DNA from: Solirubrobacteraceae bacterium
GTDB taxonomy: Bacteria > Actinomycetota > Thermoleophilia > Solirubrobacterales > Solirubrobacteraceae
DNA: 55,684 nt
Direction: 5' to 3'
NCBI GenBank assembly: GCA_030447785.1
Contig: JAUJOF010000016.1
Location: 1 to 55,684, forward strand
Shown here: positions 10,789 through 19,030 of the stretch, in pieces
Layout of the letters: every line of letters starts with the position of its first letter
How positions within the stretch are numbered: position 1 is the stretch's first letter
The notes under the pieces: generated by a model
The model's database searches: none
What the model saw: only the letters and a program-made list of their open reading frames with translations
Told to the model about the DNA's origin: nothing
Made by a program: the position numbers and the translations under genes

Positions 10789-11565
10789 TCAGGCCTTCAG
10801 GCGCCGGCCGGTGGCAAACAGCCGTGCGCTCCACGCCACCACGAGGACGGCCAGCGCCGCGGTCACGCCCAGCGACAGCGCGACCGGGACGTCCGCGCTG
10901 CCCAGAAAGCCGAAGCGCATGGCCTGCACGAGGTAGAAGATCGGGTTGAGGTGGCTGAGCTCCTCCCACGGCGAGGGCAGCGACTCGACCGAGTAGAAGA
11001 CGCCGCCCAGGAAGGCCAGTGGAAGTATCGCGATGCTGTTGACCGCCATGTGATGGTCGAAGCTCTCGGCGTAGATGCCCACCACCACGCCGAGGGAGCC
11101 GAAGAGCACGCAGAGCAGTGCGACCGCGGCGAGCAGGACGAGCGGCTGGGCGATCCCCACCGGGGTGACGAGGAGGGAGGCCACCATCAGCGCGGCACCG
11201 ATGGCCAGCGCGCGCACCACCCCGCCGATGGTCAGCCCGAGGTTAACCTCCCATGCGCGCATGGGGGCAGCCAGCACGTCGTTGATGTAGTGCTCGAAGC
11301 GCGCCTGGAAGACCGAGCTGGCGTTGTTGGAGTAGGCCGCCTGCACCATGGCCATGGCGATGAGCCCCGGGACGATGTAGGCGTCGTAGGGGATGGCGTC
11401 GACCGAGTCGATGCGCTCGCCCAGCGACAGGCCGAAGACCACGATGAACAGGAAGCTCGCCAGCACGGGCGCCGCGATGGTCTGCAACCACAGCTTGAGC
11501 ACCCGGTGGGTCTCGCGGGTGGCCAGCGCGGCCAGCCCGCGGCGGTGGGCGGGAACGGCCACCAT
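10789..11565 (-). CDS. ABC-2 type transporter permease
   Basis: A 258-residue membrane protein with six predicted helices, including LKLWLQTIAAPVLASFLFIV, VVRALAIGAALMVASLLVTP and LVLLAAVALLCVLFGSLGVV. It also has the ABC-2 family segment LPLAFLGGVFYSVESLPSPW just before the last helices. It would pair with the ATPase at 13801-14583 to export a drug, lipid or polysaccharide. Its start overlaps the stop of the preceding membrane protein (TGATG at 11565-11567), so the genes 13681 to 10789 form one coupled run. The two genes between permease and ATPase may encode cargo or accessory proteins. Confidence 0.88.
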   Translation of the reverse strand: MVAVPAHRRGLAALATRETHRVLKLWLQTIAAPVLASFLFIVVFGLSLGERIDSVDAIPYDAYIVPGLIAMAMVQAAYSNNASSVFQARFEHYINDVLAAPMRAWEVNLGLTIGGVVRALAIGAALMVASLLVTPVGIAQPLVLLAAVALLCVLFGSLGVVVGIYAESFDHHMAVNSIAILPLAFLGGVFYSVESLPSPWEELSHLNPIFYLVQAMRFGFLGSADVPVALSLGVTAALAVLVVAWSARLFATGRRLKA

Positions 11566-12179
11566 CAGCCGCCGGCCCTCGTCTGCACACGTGCGTCGCG
11601 GGGCTTGCTCAGCTCCACGGAGGCCAGGATGCCCGCCATCTCGGCCACGCGACGCTGCGAGGGCCGCTGGGCGGTGGTGACCGTCACCCCGTAGGTACGC
11701 CAAGCGGTCGCGCCCGCCAGCAGCAGCACGCGGACGTTCCGGCCGGGCCTCAGGCGTCCGCTCAGCTCGATGGTGTCCACCGCCTCCGTGCCGAGCCGGC
11801 CCTGGGCGCGGCGCAGAACCTCATCGCGCTGCAGTACCTCGCGGACGGTGAACTCGAGCGCGCGGCGCACGTCGTCGGTGCTCCCGGTCGCCGCGGGGGC
11901 CGCGAAGGTGGCGGTCACGCTCTTCTCCGGACTGGTGAGGCGCAGGGTCTTGCCGACGGTGCGCACGTCCCAGTCCTCGGGGTAGATGAGAGACAGTCCC
12001 AGCGGAGGGACGAGCGCCCGGCGCACGTCCTCGGTCAGTTCATCCTGAGCGTCCACGGACGACCCGTCGTCTCCCAGCCCACGGGCGAGGACGGTGAGCG
12101 CCACCACGACGGCCCCCGCGAGCAGGAGCGCCCCCGCGAGGCGGGGGCGCTCCTGGACCAGCCTACGAATCGCGCTCAC
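11565..12179 (-). CDS. Membrane-anchored protein of unknown function
   Basis: A 204-residue protein starting at GTG 12179. It has an N-terminal membrane anchor (LAGALLLAGAVVVALTVLA) and an extracytoplasmic domain containing PPLGLSLIYPEDWDVRTVGK and SVTATFAAPA. It resembles the lipoprotein-like PsbP/DUF1795 style folds that begin with YP-x-x-W. The protein at 37363-38034 has a similar architecture. It overlaps the surface protein upstream and the ABC permease downstream by 4 bp and 1 bp respectively, so all are co-translated. Its first 20 codons contain a perfect 33-nt hairpin. The function is not recognised. Confidence 0.6.
   Translation of the reverse strand: MSAIRRLVQERPRLAGALLLAGAVVVALTVLARGLGDDGSSVDAQDELTEDVRRALVPPLGLSLIYPEDWDVRTVGKTLRLTSPEKSVTATFAAPAATGSTDDVRRALEFTVREVLQRDEVLRRAQGRLGTEAVDTIELSGRLRPGRNVRVLLLAGATAWRTYGVTVTTAQRPSQRRVAEMAGILASVELSKPRDARVQTRAGG
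12123..12155. other. Perfect 15-bp-stem inverted repeat inside a coding start region
   Basis: CAGGAGCGCCCCCGC (12123-12137) is the exact reverse complement of GCGGGGGCGCTCCTG (12141-12155), separated by only GAG. It lies about 25-57 nt inside the gene starting at 12179 and would be a very stable hairpin in its mRNA. Confidence 0.85.
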
Positions 12180-13681
12180 GGCGCGCCGGGCAGCTCCCCG
12201 CGTCGGCGCAGGAGGAGGCCGCCGGCGAGAGCCAGCAGACCGGCGAGCACGACCCCGAGGAGGTCCGCACCCGAGAAGGGCAGACCCGCCGCCTGGGCAC
12301 CGCCGCCGCCCGGGCCGGCGGACTCGGAGTCGTCGCTGCGCGACGAGCACTGCGGGTCGTCGGGGAAGTCGACGCGGCCGTCGCCGTCGTTGTCGATCCC
12401 GTCCGAGCACTCCGGGTCGGCGTCGTCGGAGGTGCCCCCGACGCCACCGCCGCCGCCGCCACCGTCGCCGCCGCCACCGTCGCGATCGCGGTCGCCGCGG
12501 TCGCCGCCGTCGCCGTCGTCGCCGCCGTCACCGCCGTCGCCACCGTTGCCGCCGTCGCCGGGCGGCGTGGCTCCCCTGGGCGGGGCCACGGCCAGCGACT
12601 CGGCCTCCGCGGTGGTGAGCTTCGTGAGCGAGGTGCCGGTGCCCGCGACAGGCAGCACGAAGACGTCCAGCGCCTCGCGGACGCTGAAGTTCGCGCCCGT
12701 GTCCGTCGCGTTGCACACGATGTTCAGGACGACGAGCTCGATCAGGACCTCCTGGCCCGTGCCACAGCCCTCTGCCGGCAGGGGCACGCCCGTGCCGCCC
12801 AGGTTGATCACCCGGGAGTCCGACTGCGTCGTGGGCGCACGGCCGTCGTTGCAGGCCTGCGAGGTGCTCTCCGCCTGCGCCGCGTCAGCGGTCACCCCAC
12901 CCGCGTTGGCGTCGGCCACGCTGCTCGAGCCCGAGGAGGTCTGGCACGTCTGGTCCTGGTTGATGTTGCCCTGGCTCTCGGCGGCGCCCACCCTGATGCC
13001 CTCCGGCCCGCCGAGCTGCGCGCGGGCGACCGCGAAGCGGTTCATCGAGCTGTTCTGGGTAGTGGCTGAGTCGGCCGCGAGCACCTCGAGGCAGATCTGC
13101 TGTCCGCTGCCGTCGCACAGGGGATCGAGGACCCCCTGCTGCACCGCGTCCAGCGGGCCGGCCTCCGTCTCCCCGGGACCGGTCTCCACGCCCAGGACCT
13201 CCTGCCCGAACAGGGCGAGGATGGTGATGCGTCCGCGGAAGGAACCGTCGGCCTGCTGCTCACCCCGCGAGCGGCCTACGACGGCCTCCTCGCCGGTGTC
13301 CGAGCCCGCGGGGTCGGAGCCCTGCGGACGGGCGGGGTCGGGATCGAGGTCTGTCGCCGCGACGGCGCCCTGCCCGTGCGGGTTGGTGCCGTTCAGCGGC
13401 GGCTGGAGCTGCGGGTCGCCCGCCGGCGTCTGCTGGCGGGTCTGTCCGCCGGCCGGTGCCAAGCCCGGCGCCGCCTGCTGGACGCCCTGCTGGACGTTCT
13501 GCTCGGCCTGCCCGGCGGGCGGCGCGGTCTGCGCCTCCAACTCGCCAAGGGACTGTCGGACGTCCTGGCGCACCTGGCCGGTGCCCTGCTCGAGCTCGCC
13601 CGCCCCGATGCCCAACGCGGGCAGCGTGGCGAGCACGGAAAAGGCCGCCGCCAGAGCCACTACAAGAAACTTGCGATACAT
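12176..13681 (-). CDS. Secreted, cell-wall-anchored-like surface protein
   Basis: A 501-residue protein from ATG 13681 with a signal peptide (FLVVALAAAFSVLATLPALG). A Gln/Pro-rich region follows, then a Ser/Thr/Asn-rich beta-type domain with scattered Cys (about 120-380). Next is a Gly-Asp tract (about 385-420), and then CSDGIDNDGDGRVDF, a Ca-binding-like motif common in surface proteins. The C-terminus reads LPFSG, then a membrane span (LLGVVLAGLLALAGGLLL) and RRRGE, which fits a sortase-type sorting signal. It is the first gene of a coupled run leading to an ABC permease. The function is unknown, and adhesion or sheath formation is possible. Confidence 0.7.
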   Translation of the reverse strand: MYRKFLVVALAAAFSVLATLPALGIGAGELEQGTGQVRQDVRQSLGELEAQTAPPAGQAEQNVQQGVQQAAPGLAPAGGQTRQQTPAGDPQLQPPLNGTNPHGQGAVAATDLDPDPARPQGSDPAGSDTGEEAVVGRSRGEQQADGSFRGRITILALFGQEVLGVETGPGETEAGPLDAVQQGVLDPLCDGSGQQICLEVLAADSATTQNSSMNRFAVARAQLGGPEGIRVGAAESQGNINQDQTCQTSSGSSSVADANAGGVTADAAQAESTSQACNDGRAPTTQSDSRVINLGGTGVPLPAEGCGTGQEVLIELVVLNIVCNATDTGANFSVREALDVFVLPVAGTGTSLTKLTTAEAESLAVAPPRGATPPGDGGNGGDGGDGGDDGDGGDRGDRDRDGGGGDGGGGGGGVGGTSDDADPECSDGIDNDGDGRVDFPDDPQCSSRSDDSESAGPGGGGAQAAGLPFSGADLLGVVLAGLLALAGGLLLRRRGELPGAP

Positions 13682-13800
13682 GGAACCTCCCGATTCCCAG
13701 TGTTGGACGACGCGCTCCGGGGCCCCCGCCCCTTCTTGGTCCGCGCCGGTTCCGCCATGCTAGTCGCGCACCGACGGTCGTGCGCCAGGTGTATTACCGG

Positions 13801-14583
13801 TCAGGCCAGGAACGAAACGTCCTCTTGGCCACCCATCGCTCGCACGTAGGCCTCGGACAGGGTCGTGGCGCCGTAGGCCGAGCGCAGCCCCTCGGCGCTG
13901 TCGCGCGCCACCAGGCGGCCCGAGCGGATGAGCGCGATCTCGTCGCACAGCTCCTCGGCCTCCTCGAGGTAGTGGGTGGTCAGCAGGATCGTGGTGCCCT
14001 CGCCGTGCAGGCGGCGGATGTAGCGCCACAGCTCCAGGCGCAGCTCGAAGTCGACCGCGGCGGTCGGCTCGTCGAGGATCACCAGGCGCGGCTCGTGCAT
14101 GAGCGCCCGAGCCAACAGCAGACGCCGGCGCATCCCGCCGCTGAGCTTTGGCGCCCGCACGCCCGCCTTTCCGCTGAGGTCGAAGACCTCCATCATCTCC
14201 CGGGCGCGCCGGCGCGCCCGGTCGCGGTCCATCCCGTAGTAGCCGCCGTGGTAGAGCAGCGTCTCCCTCACGTCGAGGAAGCGGTCGAGGTTGACGTCCT
14301 GCTCGGACAGTCCGATGAGGCGCCGCGCGGCGAGGGAGTCGTGGGGCTCCCCGAACACCCGCACCTCCCCGGCCGTGATGCGGATGAGGTTGCACACCGC
14401 CGAGATCAGCGTGGTCTTGCCCGCGCCGTTGGGTCCGAGCAGGCCGAAGAAGGCGCCGGCCTCGACGTGGAGGTCCAAGCCCTCGAGCGCGGAGAAGCCC
14501 TCTGTGCTCGAAGGCCTGCGCCCCAGGCCGCGGGCATCGCCGTAGACCTTGCTCAGACCCCGGATGTCCAGCGCCGGAGGCAT
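13801..14583 (-). CDS. ABC transporter ATP-binding protein
   Basis: A 260-residue ATPase starting at ATG 14583. The Walker A is GLLGPNGAGKTT and the Q-loop region reads IGLSEQDVNLDRFLDVRETL. The signature LSGGMRRRLLLARAL, Walker B LVILDEPTAAVDFE and switch His in LLTTHYLEEAEEL are all intact. The family is the ABC-2 exporter ATPases (CcmA/DrrA type). Its likely membrane partner is the permease at 10789-11565, three genes downstream on the same strand. The 119-bp gap at 13682-13800 between it and the surface protein gene holds no obvious gene. Confidence 0.93.
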   Translation of the reverse strand: MPPALDIRGLSKVYGDARGLGRRPSSTEGFSALEGLDLHVEAGAFFGLLGPNGAGKTTLISAVCNLIRITAGEVRVFGEPHDSLAARRLIGLSEQDVNLDRFLDVRETLLYHGGYYGMDRDRARRRAREMMEVFDLSGKAGVRAPKLSGGMRRRLLLARALMHEPRLVILDEPTAAVDFELRLELWRYIRRLHGEGTTILLTTHYLEEAEELCDEIALIRSGRLVARDSAEGLRSAYGATTLSEAYVRAMGGQEDVSFLA

Positions 14584-14605
14584 CGCGTCACGGTACCTTG
14601 GCGCC

Positions 14606-15043
14606 GTGCCCGACCTGGACGAGCTGCCCGACTGGCCCGACGCGACCGTCGCCTGGCTGGTCACCGTGGGCGGCGAGCCACACGCCATCCCCGTCTCGAC
14701 CGCCCTGCGCATCGGGCCTCGCGAAGCGTTGCTGGCCCTCGGCCGCCGGCGCGTCTCGCTGCGTCGCCTGCGCGAGGACCCGCGCGTGGCGCTGGGGGTC
14801 ATCGCCCCCGGCCTGGCCTTCACCGCGTACGCCGAGGCCGTGGTGGCGGCCGACCCGCTGCCGGGCGCCGAGAACGTCGCCGCGGTGGCTCTCGCCGCGC
14901 CGCGCGTCCAGGACCACGACAGCCCCACCTTCGCGCTCGACGACGGGGTGCGCTGGCGCTGGACGGACGCGCGGGCCCAGGAGGCCGACGCGCGCACCCG
15001 CGCCGCGCTGCGCGCCCTCGCCGAGCGCGGGTGGCCGGGATGA
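14606..15043 (+). CDS. Pyridoxamine 5'-phosphate oxidase-like (split-barrel flavin/F420) protein
   Basis: A 145-residue protein, start GTG 14606, in frame with ELPDWPDATVAWLVTVGGEP, then HAIPVSTALRIGPREALLAL and a SLRRLREDPRVALGVIAPG segment. This alternation is typical of small PPOX/split-barrel proteins that bind FMN or F420. No residue in the sequence fixes the cofactor. It is divergent from the ABC ATPase (23 bp between starts) and convergent with the padR gene. A housekeeping redox or detoxification role is likely. Confidence 0.75.
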   Translation: MPDLDELPDWPDATVAWLVTVGGEPHAIPVSTALRIGPREALLALGRRRVSLRRLREDPRVALGVIAPGLAFTAYAEAVVAADPLPGAENVAAVALAAPRVQDHDSPTFALDDGVRWRWTDARAQEADARTRAALRALAERGWPG

Positions 15044-15064
15044 TGGTGTCGGCGGGGGTGGCGC

Positions 15065-15424
15065 TCAGCGCGCGTGCCGTGCGTGCCGCCGGTCGCCGCC
15101 GAGGTCGGCGAACTCGCCGTAGCGGGTGAGGAAGCTGTCCAGCAGCGTGCGCGTCTGCTCCAGGCCGCTCGCCGCCGCGTGCAGGGTCTCCATGCCCCTC
15201 CGCGTCAGCTCGTACATGCGCCGGTCTGGACCCGTCTCGGAGCGCTCCCATGCCGAGTGCACGAGGCCGTCCGTTTCGAGCGCGCGTAGCGCGCGGTACA
15301 GGCGTCCCGGATCGTCGCGGCTGAACCCCAGCGCCTCCAGGCGCTCGAGGAGGTCGTAGCCGTGCGCGGGATGCTCGCGCAGCAGCAGCAGCACACAGGG
15401 ACGCACGAAGTTCTTGGGCAACAC
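15065..15424 (-). CDS. PadR-family transcriptional regulator
   Basis: A 119-residue protein with the PadR winged-helix signature: FVRPCVLLLLREHPAHGYDL, LYRALRALETDGLVHSAWE, then GPDRRMYELTRRGMETL. A helical C-terminal dimerisation segment follows. The start is GTG 15424. It lies 13 bp after the winged-helix/Cys protein and the CooC-type ATPase on the same strand, so the three probably form one operon. It may therefore regulate that operon. The ligand is unknown. Confidence 0.88.
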   Translation of the reverse strand: MLPKNFVRPCVLLLLREHPAHGYDLLERLEALGFSRDDPGRLYRALRALETDGLVHSAWERSETGPDRRMYELTRRGMETLHAAASGLEQTRTLLDSFLTRYGEFADLGGDRRHARHAR

Positions 15425-15437
15425 CGCCCCGCTGAGC

Positions 15438-15809
15438 TCAGTGGTGGGAATGGACCTCTCCCGCCCACTGCTCCTCCAGGCACCGCGCCGCCTCCTCGGG
15501 CGAGTCGTGGCACCAGCAGTTCTCGTCGCACTCGCCGTGCGTGGGCTTGGTGAGGTCGGCGAACTCCTCGGCGAACGTGCGCCTGCCCGTCTCGATCCCC
15601 TGTGGGCTGAGCCGGAGGCCTTCGCCGGCCGGCTCCAGGAGCCCGTCGGCCACGAACCGCTCCAGGTAGGCGTTCAGGGTGCCCGCGGGCACAGCCAGGA
15701 AGCGGGCGAGCTCGACCACCGTGGGGGCGTCCGCCAGCCCCTCCGAGCGCATCCAGTACATGGCCTGGAGCACCTCGTCGCGGGCGCGCAGGATCTCGAG
15801 CTCATCCAT
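15438..15809 (-). CDS. Winged-helix protein with C-terminal C-x3-C-x-C-H metal motif, paralog of 27546-27911
   Basis: A 123-residue protein from ATG 15809. Residues 1-75 look like a winged helix (DEVLQAMYWMRSEGLADAPT, LARFLAVPAGTLNAYLERFV, then LRLSPQGIETGRR). The C-terminal part holds HGECDENCWCHDSPEEAARC, that is C-x3-C-x-C-H-x8-C, suited to binding a metal or Fe-S cluster. The layout recalls FeoC-type proteins. The start overlaps the stop of the UGA-containing CooC-type ATPase (15802-15804). A paralog at 27546 also neighbours a CooC-type gene, so the pairing is conserved. It is probably a metal-sensing regulator or a maturation partner. I do not know a named family. Confidence 0.7.
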   Translation of the reverse strand: MDELEILRARDEVLQAMYWMRSEGLADAPTVVELARFLAVPAGTLNAYLERFVADGLLEPAGEGLRLSPQGIETGRRTFAEEFADLTKPTHGECDENCWCHDSPEEAARCLEEQWAGEVHSHH

Positions 15810-16554
15810 CCACGACCCACCTCTGCGCGAGCGCGCCGATCGCGGCCACCGCGTCGGTGTCGGGCGCAAAGTCCAGCGGCGCAGCGCCGGCGCGTTCGGC
15901 CCCCGGCATGCTCTCGTCGAAGGGGACCACGCCGGCGACCTCGAGCTCGTGCTGGGCGGCGAACTGCGTCACAGCCCCGAGCTCGCGCTCGTCGCGGATC
16001 TTGTTGGCCACCAGGCCGACGCGCTCCAGCCCGAGGTCAAGGCCCAGCAGGGCCATGCGCCGGCCGGTCTCCAGCGACTTGTAGTAGGGCTCGACCACCA
16101 CGAGCATGCCGTCGGCGTAGCGGGCGGTGCCGCGCGAGAGATGCTCCGGCGAGGCCTCGGTGTCGAGAATGCACACGTCCTGCTCCGGGGCGGCTTCGAT
16201 GACGCTACGGACCGTAGCGTGCAGCGAGCACAGTCACCCTGTGCCCGCATGCTGGGGGTGGGCCATGACGAGGAGGCTCACCCCATCGGGACCCACCGTC
16301 GAGTGGGTGGCGCAGACCTCGTCGAGCGTCTGCGTGAGCGTCGCGCCCGTCTCGGTGCGCGTCAGCAGATCGCGCGAGAGCGTCGGCATCTCACCCATCC
16401 GCTCGGGCGCGATGCCCAGCGTCAGCGCGAGGTTGGGGTTCGAGTCGCCGTCGATGGCCAGCACGCGATGGCCGTTGCGCGCGAGCAGGCGCGCCATGGT
16501 CCCTGAGATGGACGTCTTACCCGAACCTCCCTTGCCGGCGATGACTAGCTTCAT
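15802..16554 (-). CDS. CooC-type nickel ATPase, candidate selenoprotein (Sec107)
   Basis: Read from ATG 16554 to the TGA at 15802 with the in-frame TGA at 16234-16236 as selenocysteine, this is a 250-residue MinD/CooC-family ATPase. It has a deviant Walker A (IAGKGGSGKTSISGT) and IDGDSNPNLALTLGIAPERM. The stretch HPQHAGTG-U-LCSLHATVRSVI places Sec107 at the first Cys of the CooC metal-binding C-x-C motif. Then come ILDTEASPEHLSRGTARYAD (Walker B/switch II) and VGLVANKIRDERELG. No frame change is needed on either side of the UGA. A hairpin follows 13 nt after it. Established CooC proteins bind Ni at the dimer interface through C-x-C. Nickel insertion into a metalloenzyme is the inferred role. 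It is the first gene of a three-gene run with the winged-helix protein and PadR. Confidence 0.85.
16202..16220 (-). promoter_or_regulatory. Candidate bacterial SECIS hairpin of the CooC-type gene
   Basis: On the minus strand ACGCTACGGTCCGTAGCGT is a perfect 8-bp stem with loop GUC, starting 13 nt after the UGA at 16234-16236. Stem, spacing and a loop-leading G fit bacterial SECIS rules. The same stem and spacing recur at 42924-42942. Confidence 0.75.
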
Positions 16555-16615
16555 GCCGCAAATCATAGCGGTCGGTGAGTGGAACACCTCCGCCCCACCT
16601 GGCCGCTCCGGCACC

Positions 16616-17932
16616 CTAGAGCGGCGGGAACATCCGGCGGCTTCGCCACACCCAGCGCAGGTTCCCGCGCGCGCGTAGGCGGCCGCTCGCCAGGAGCCTG
16701 CGGGCGTCCTTGCGTCCGGCGACGAGATCGACGAAGTCCTCGAAGCGCGCACGCAGGGTCAGGGGCGGATCCTCGGCCCGCCCCGGTTGCGCCGTGACGC
16801 TGCCCTCGCCAACGGCGATGTGCCAGGGATCGGCGTCGCTGAACTCCCACTGAATCACGCCCGGCTCGGCGGCGGCGGCGCTGTCGAGCCCGGTCGCGAC
16901 CGTCTCGAACAGCAGGCGCATGTCCTCGGGAGCGACCGAGGGCCGGCCGGTCTTCTCGCCGATGTAGCCGCAGAGCAAGAGCCGCTTGCTGCGCTCGGCG
17001 CGCTCGCGCGCGCGCCCCGGGACCGGGAGCACGGACGGACCGGGCAGCTCGTCGAGCGGCATGCCGGAGGAGCGCAGCTTGCTCATGAGCGAGGTCAGCC
17101 CCGTCTCGACGAGGTCCTCGAAGCTGGAGCCGAAGGCGGTGATGTAGCGCTCATCCCAGCCCGGCGGGACGAGCACCGCGATCGTCCAGGGAAGCACCTC
17201 GCGCAGCATCTCGGCGACCGCGTGAGGCACCTCGGGGTCCATCTGGCGCAGGTCGGAGAGGAGCTTGACGCCGAAGCCGATGTGCCGCTGCTCGTCGCCC
17301 TCGACGTTCTCCATCCCCTCCCGGAAGCCCGGCAACAGATCCCGCTCGGTGAGGTAGCTCGTGATGAAGTGCTGACCGGTCTGTGCCAGCGTCGCCTCGA
17401 TGACGAGGTGGTAGAGCGTCACCGCCGCCGCGAGGCGCGGAATCGAGGGATCGCGGCGCAGCTCGTCGCAGATGGTCTCGAGGCGGCCGAAGACCTGCTC
17501 GAAGCCCCAGCTGAGCTGAGGGCGGATCTCGGTCAGGCCGGCGCCGACGCTGCCGTCGCCGATCCCGGCGACCTCGTGCATGAAGCGATTGAAGAAGACC
17601 GCGTGCCGGGCCTCGTCGGCCTGCTGGGTGGCGAGGAAGTACTTCTGCTCCTCCAGCGGGGCGGCCTCGATATAGGGCGACAGGCCGTGGGTGACCGCGT
17701 CCTCGCCCCACAGGAAGAGCGCGTAGTTCCACGCGGCTGCCTTGCGCTCGAAGTCCGAGAAGTCCGCCTGCCATTGCTCGCGGTCGCGCGCGAAGTCGAT
17801 CGCCGTTGCCCGCCAGCTGCCCTGCTCCCAGCGGCGATAGAGATCCGTGTAGCTGATGCTGTCGAGCGGACTCTGCGTGGCCCGTTGCCATCGGACCGGC
17901 TCCCCTCCGGATGTCCCCGTGCTCAGTCTCAC
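16616..17932 (-). CDS. R2-like di-iron oxidase fused to an SCP2-like domain
   Basis: A 438-residue protein starting at GTG 17932. The first 300 residues are a ferritin-like four-helix domain of the ribonucleotide-reductase-R2-like class. Metal ligands are visible in YIEAAPLEEQKYFLATQQAD-EARH (E and E-x-x-H), VIEATLAQTGQHF (E) and VEGDEQRHIGFG (E-x-x-H). The C-terminal 110 residues (IQWEFSDADPWHIAVGEGSV, then LTLRARFEDFVDLVAGRKDA) look like an SCP2 sterol-carrier domain. The pairing suggests oxidation of a lipid substrate held by the SCP2 domain. It is convergent with the UGA-containing CooC-type locus and divergent from glpX. There is no sign of an adjacent R1 subunit, so a role in deoxynucleotide synthesis is unlikely. 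Confidence 0.75.
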   Translation of the reverse strand: MRLSTGTSGGEPVRWQRATQSPLDSISYTDLYRRWEQGSWRATAIDFARDREQWQADFSDFERKAAAWNYALFLWGEDAVTHGLSPYIEAAPLEEQKYFLATQQADEARHAVFFNRFMHEVAGIGDGSVGAGLTEIRPQLSWGFEQVFGRLETICDELRRDPSIPRLAAAVTLYHLVIEATLAQTGQHFITSYLTERDLLPGFREGMENVEGDEQRHIGFGVKLLSDLRQMDPEVPHAVAEMLREVLPWTIAVLVPPGWDERYITAFGSSFEDLVETGLTSLMSKLRSSGMPLDELPGPSVLPVPGRARERAERSKRLLLCGYIGEKTGRPSVAPEDMRLLFETVATGLDSAAAAEPGVIQWEFSDADPWHIAVGEGSVTAQPGRAEDPPLTLRARFEDFVDLVAGRKDARRLLASGRLRARGNLRWVWRSRRMFPPL

Positions 17933-18058
17933 CGGACCGTTTCAAGCTACCAGACGCCCGGCGCGCAGAGGACAGGGCGCCGGAGGCGTGCGTCACGGCC
18001 TTTGTCGGTTCTTTGTCGTGGTGGCTGTCTGGTTGGGTTGTGTGGTGGGTACGGTGCG

Positions 18059-19030
18059 ATGGTGATGGCTTCTTCGCAGGGTGGTCTGCCGGAGGTGGGT
18101 CCGGTGTTGGCGGCGACGCAGGCTGCTGCGTTGGCATGTCGGTGGTGGGTCGGTCGGGGAGACGACAAGGCGGCTGACCACGCGGCGACGGAGGCGATGC
18201 GCGCGGTGCTGGCTGGGGTGCAGGGGCGCGGTACGGTGGTCATCGGCGAGGGTGAGAAGGACGAGGCGCCGATGTTGCACAACGGTGAGACGTTGGGTGA
18301 TGGGGAGGGGCCGGACTTTGATATCGCGGTGGATCCTTTGGAGGGCACGGATTTGTGTGCCGACGGGTTGCCGGGGGCGTTGACGACGATCGCGGTGGCG
18401 GAGGGTGGCTCGTTGTGGTCGCCGGGGGCGGCGCTGTACATGGACAAGTTGGTGGTGGGGCCCCAGGCGCGGGAGGTCATCGATCTGCGCGAGTCGCCGG
18501 AGGAGAACCTGCGTCGGGTGGCCGAGGCGTTGGGCCGTTCTGTGGAGGAGATGAGGGTCGTGGTGTTGGACAAGCCGCGACATGAGTCGTTGGTCGCGGA
18601 GTTGCGTGAGGCGGGTGCGGCGGTCTCGACGCCTTCGGCGGGGGACGTGGCCGGGGCGCTGGCGGCGTTGCTTCCTGGTGGGGGGGCACACATGTTGATG
18701 GGTGTCGGGGGTACGCCGGAGGGTGTTATGACGGCGTGTGCGGTTGCGGCGTTGGGTGGGGGCATGCAGGGGCGTCTGGCGCCGCAGCTCGATGAGGAGG
18801 TGCGGGCGTTGGAGGAGACGGAGGCCGATACCGACCGCGTGCTCGAGCTCGAGGAGTTGGTGGGCGGTTCGGCGTCGTTTGTGGCCACGGGAGTCAGCGG
18901 GGGGGAGCTGTTGCGTCGGCCGTGGTGGTCTGATGGTCAGTGGTTTACGGAGTCGATCGTCATCGCGCCGGACGAGGTGCGGCGTGTGGTCGAAGGAGAA
19001 CGAGAACACGAAGGAGCACAAGAGCGATGA
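18059..19030 (+). CDS. glpX: Class II fructose-1,6-bisphosphatase
   Basis: A 323-residue protein from ATG 18059 (or ATG 18065). It has the GlpX metal and substrate motifs: GRGDDKAADHAATEAMR, VVIGEGEKDEAPMLHNGE, FDIAVDPLEGTDLCADG and MGVGGTPEGVMTACAVAALG. It hydrolyses fructose-1,6-bisphosphate (and possibly sedoheptulose-1,7-bisphosphate) to regenerate RuBP precursors in the Calvin cycle. It overlaps fda by 3 bp. The base composition is odd: the coding strand is rich in G and T with frequent TTG and GGT codons, unlike the C-ending codons of rbcL downstream. Confidence 0.93.
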   Translation: MVMASSQGGLPEVGPVLAATQAAALACRWWVGRGDDKAADHAATEAMRAVLAGVQGRGTVVIGEGEKDEAPMLHNGETLGDGEGPDFDIAVDPLEGTDLCADGLPGALTTIAVAEGGSLWSPGAALYMDKLVVGPQAREVIDLRESPEENLRRVAEALGRSVEEMRVVVLDKPRHESLVAELREAGAAVSTPSAGDVAGALAALLPGGGAHMLMGVGGTPEGVMTACAVAALGGGMQGRLAPQLDEEVRALEETEADTDRVLELEELVGGSASFVATGVSGGELLRRPWWSDGQWFTESIVIAPDEVRRVVEGEREHEGAQER

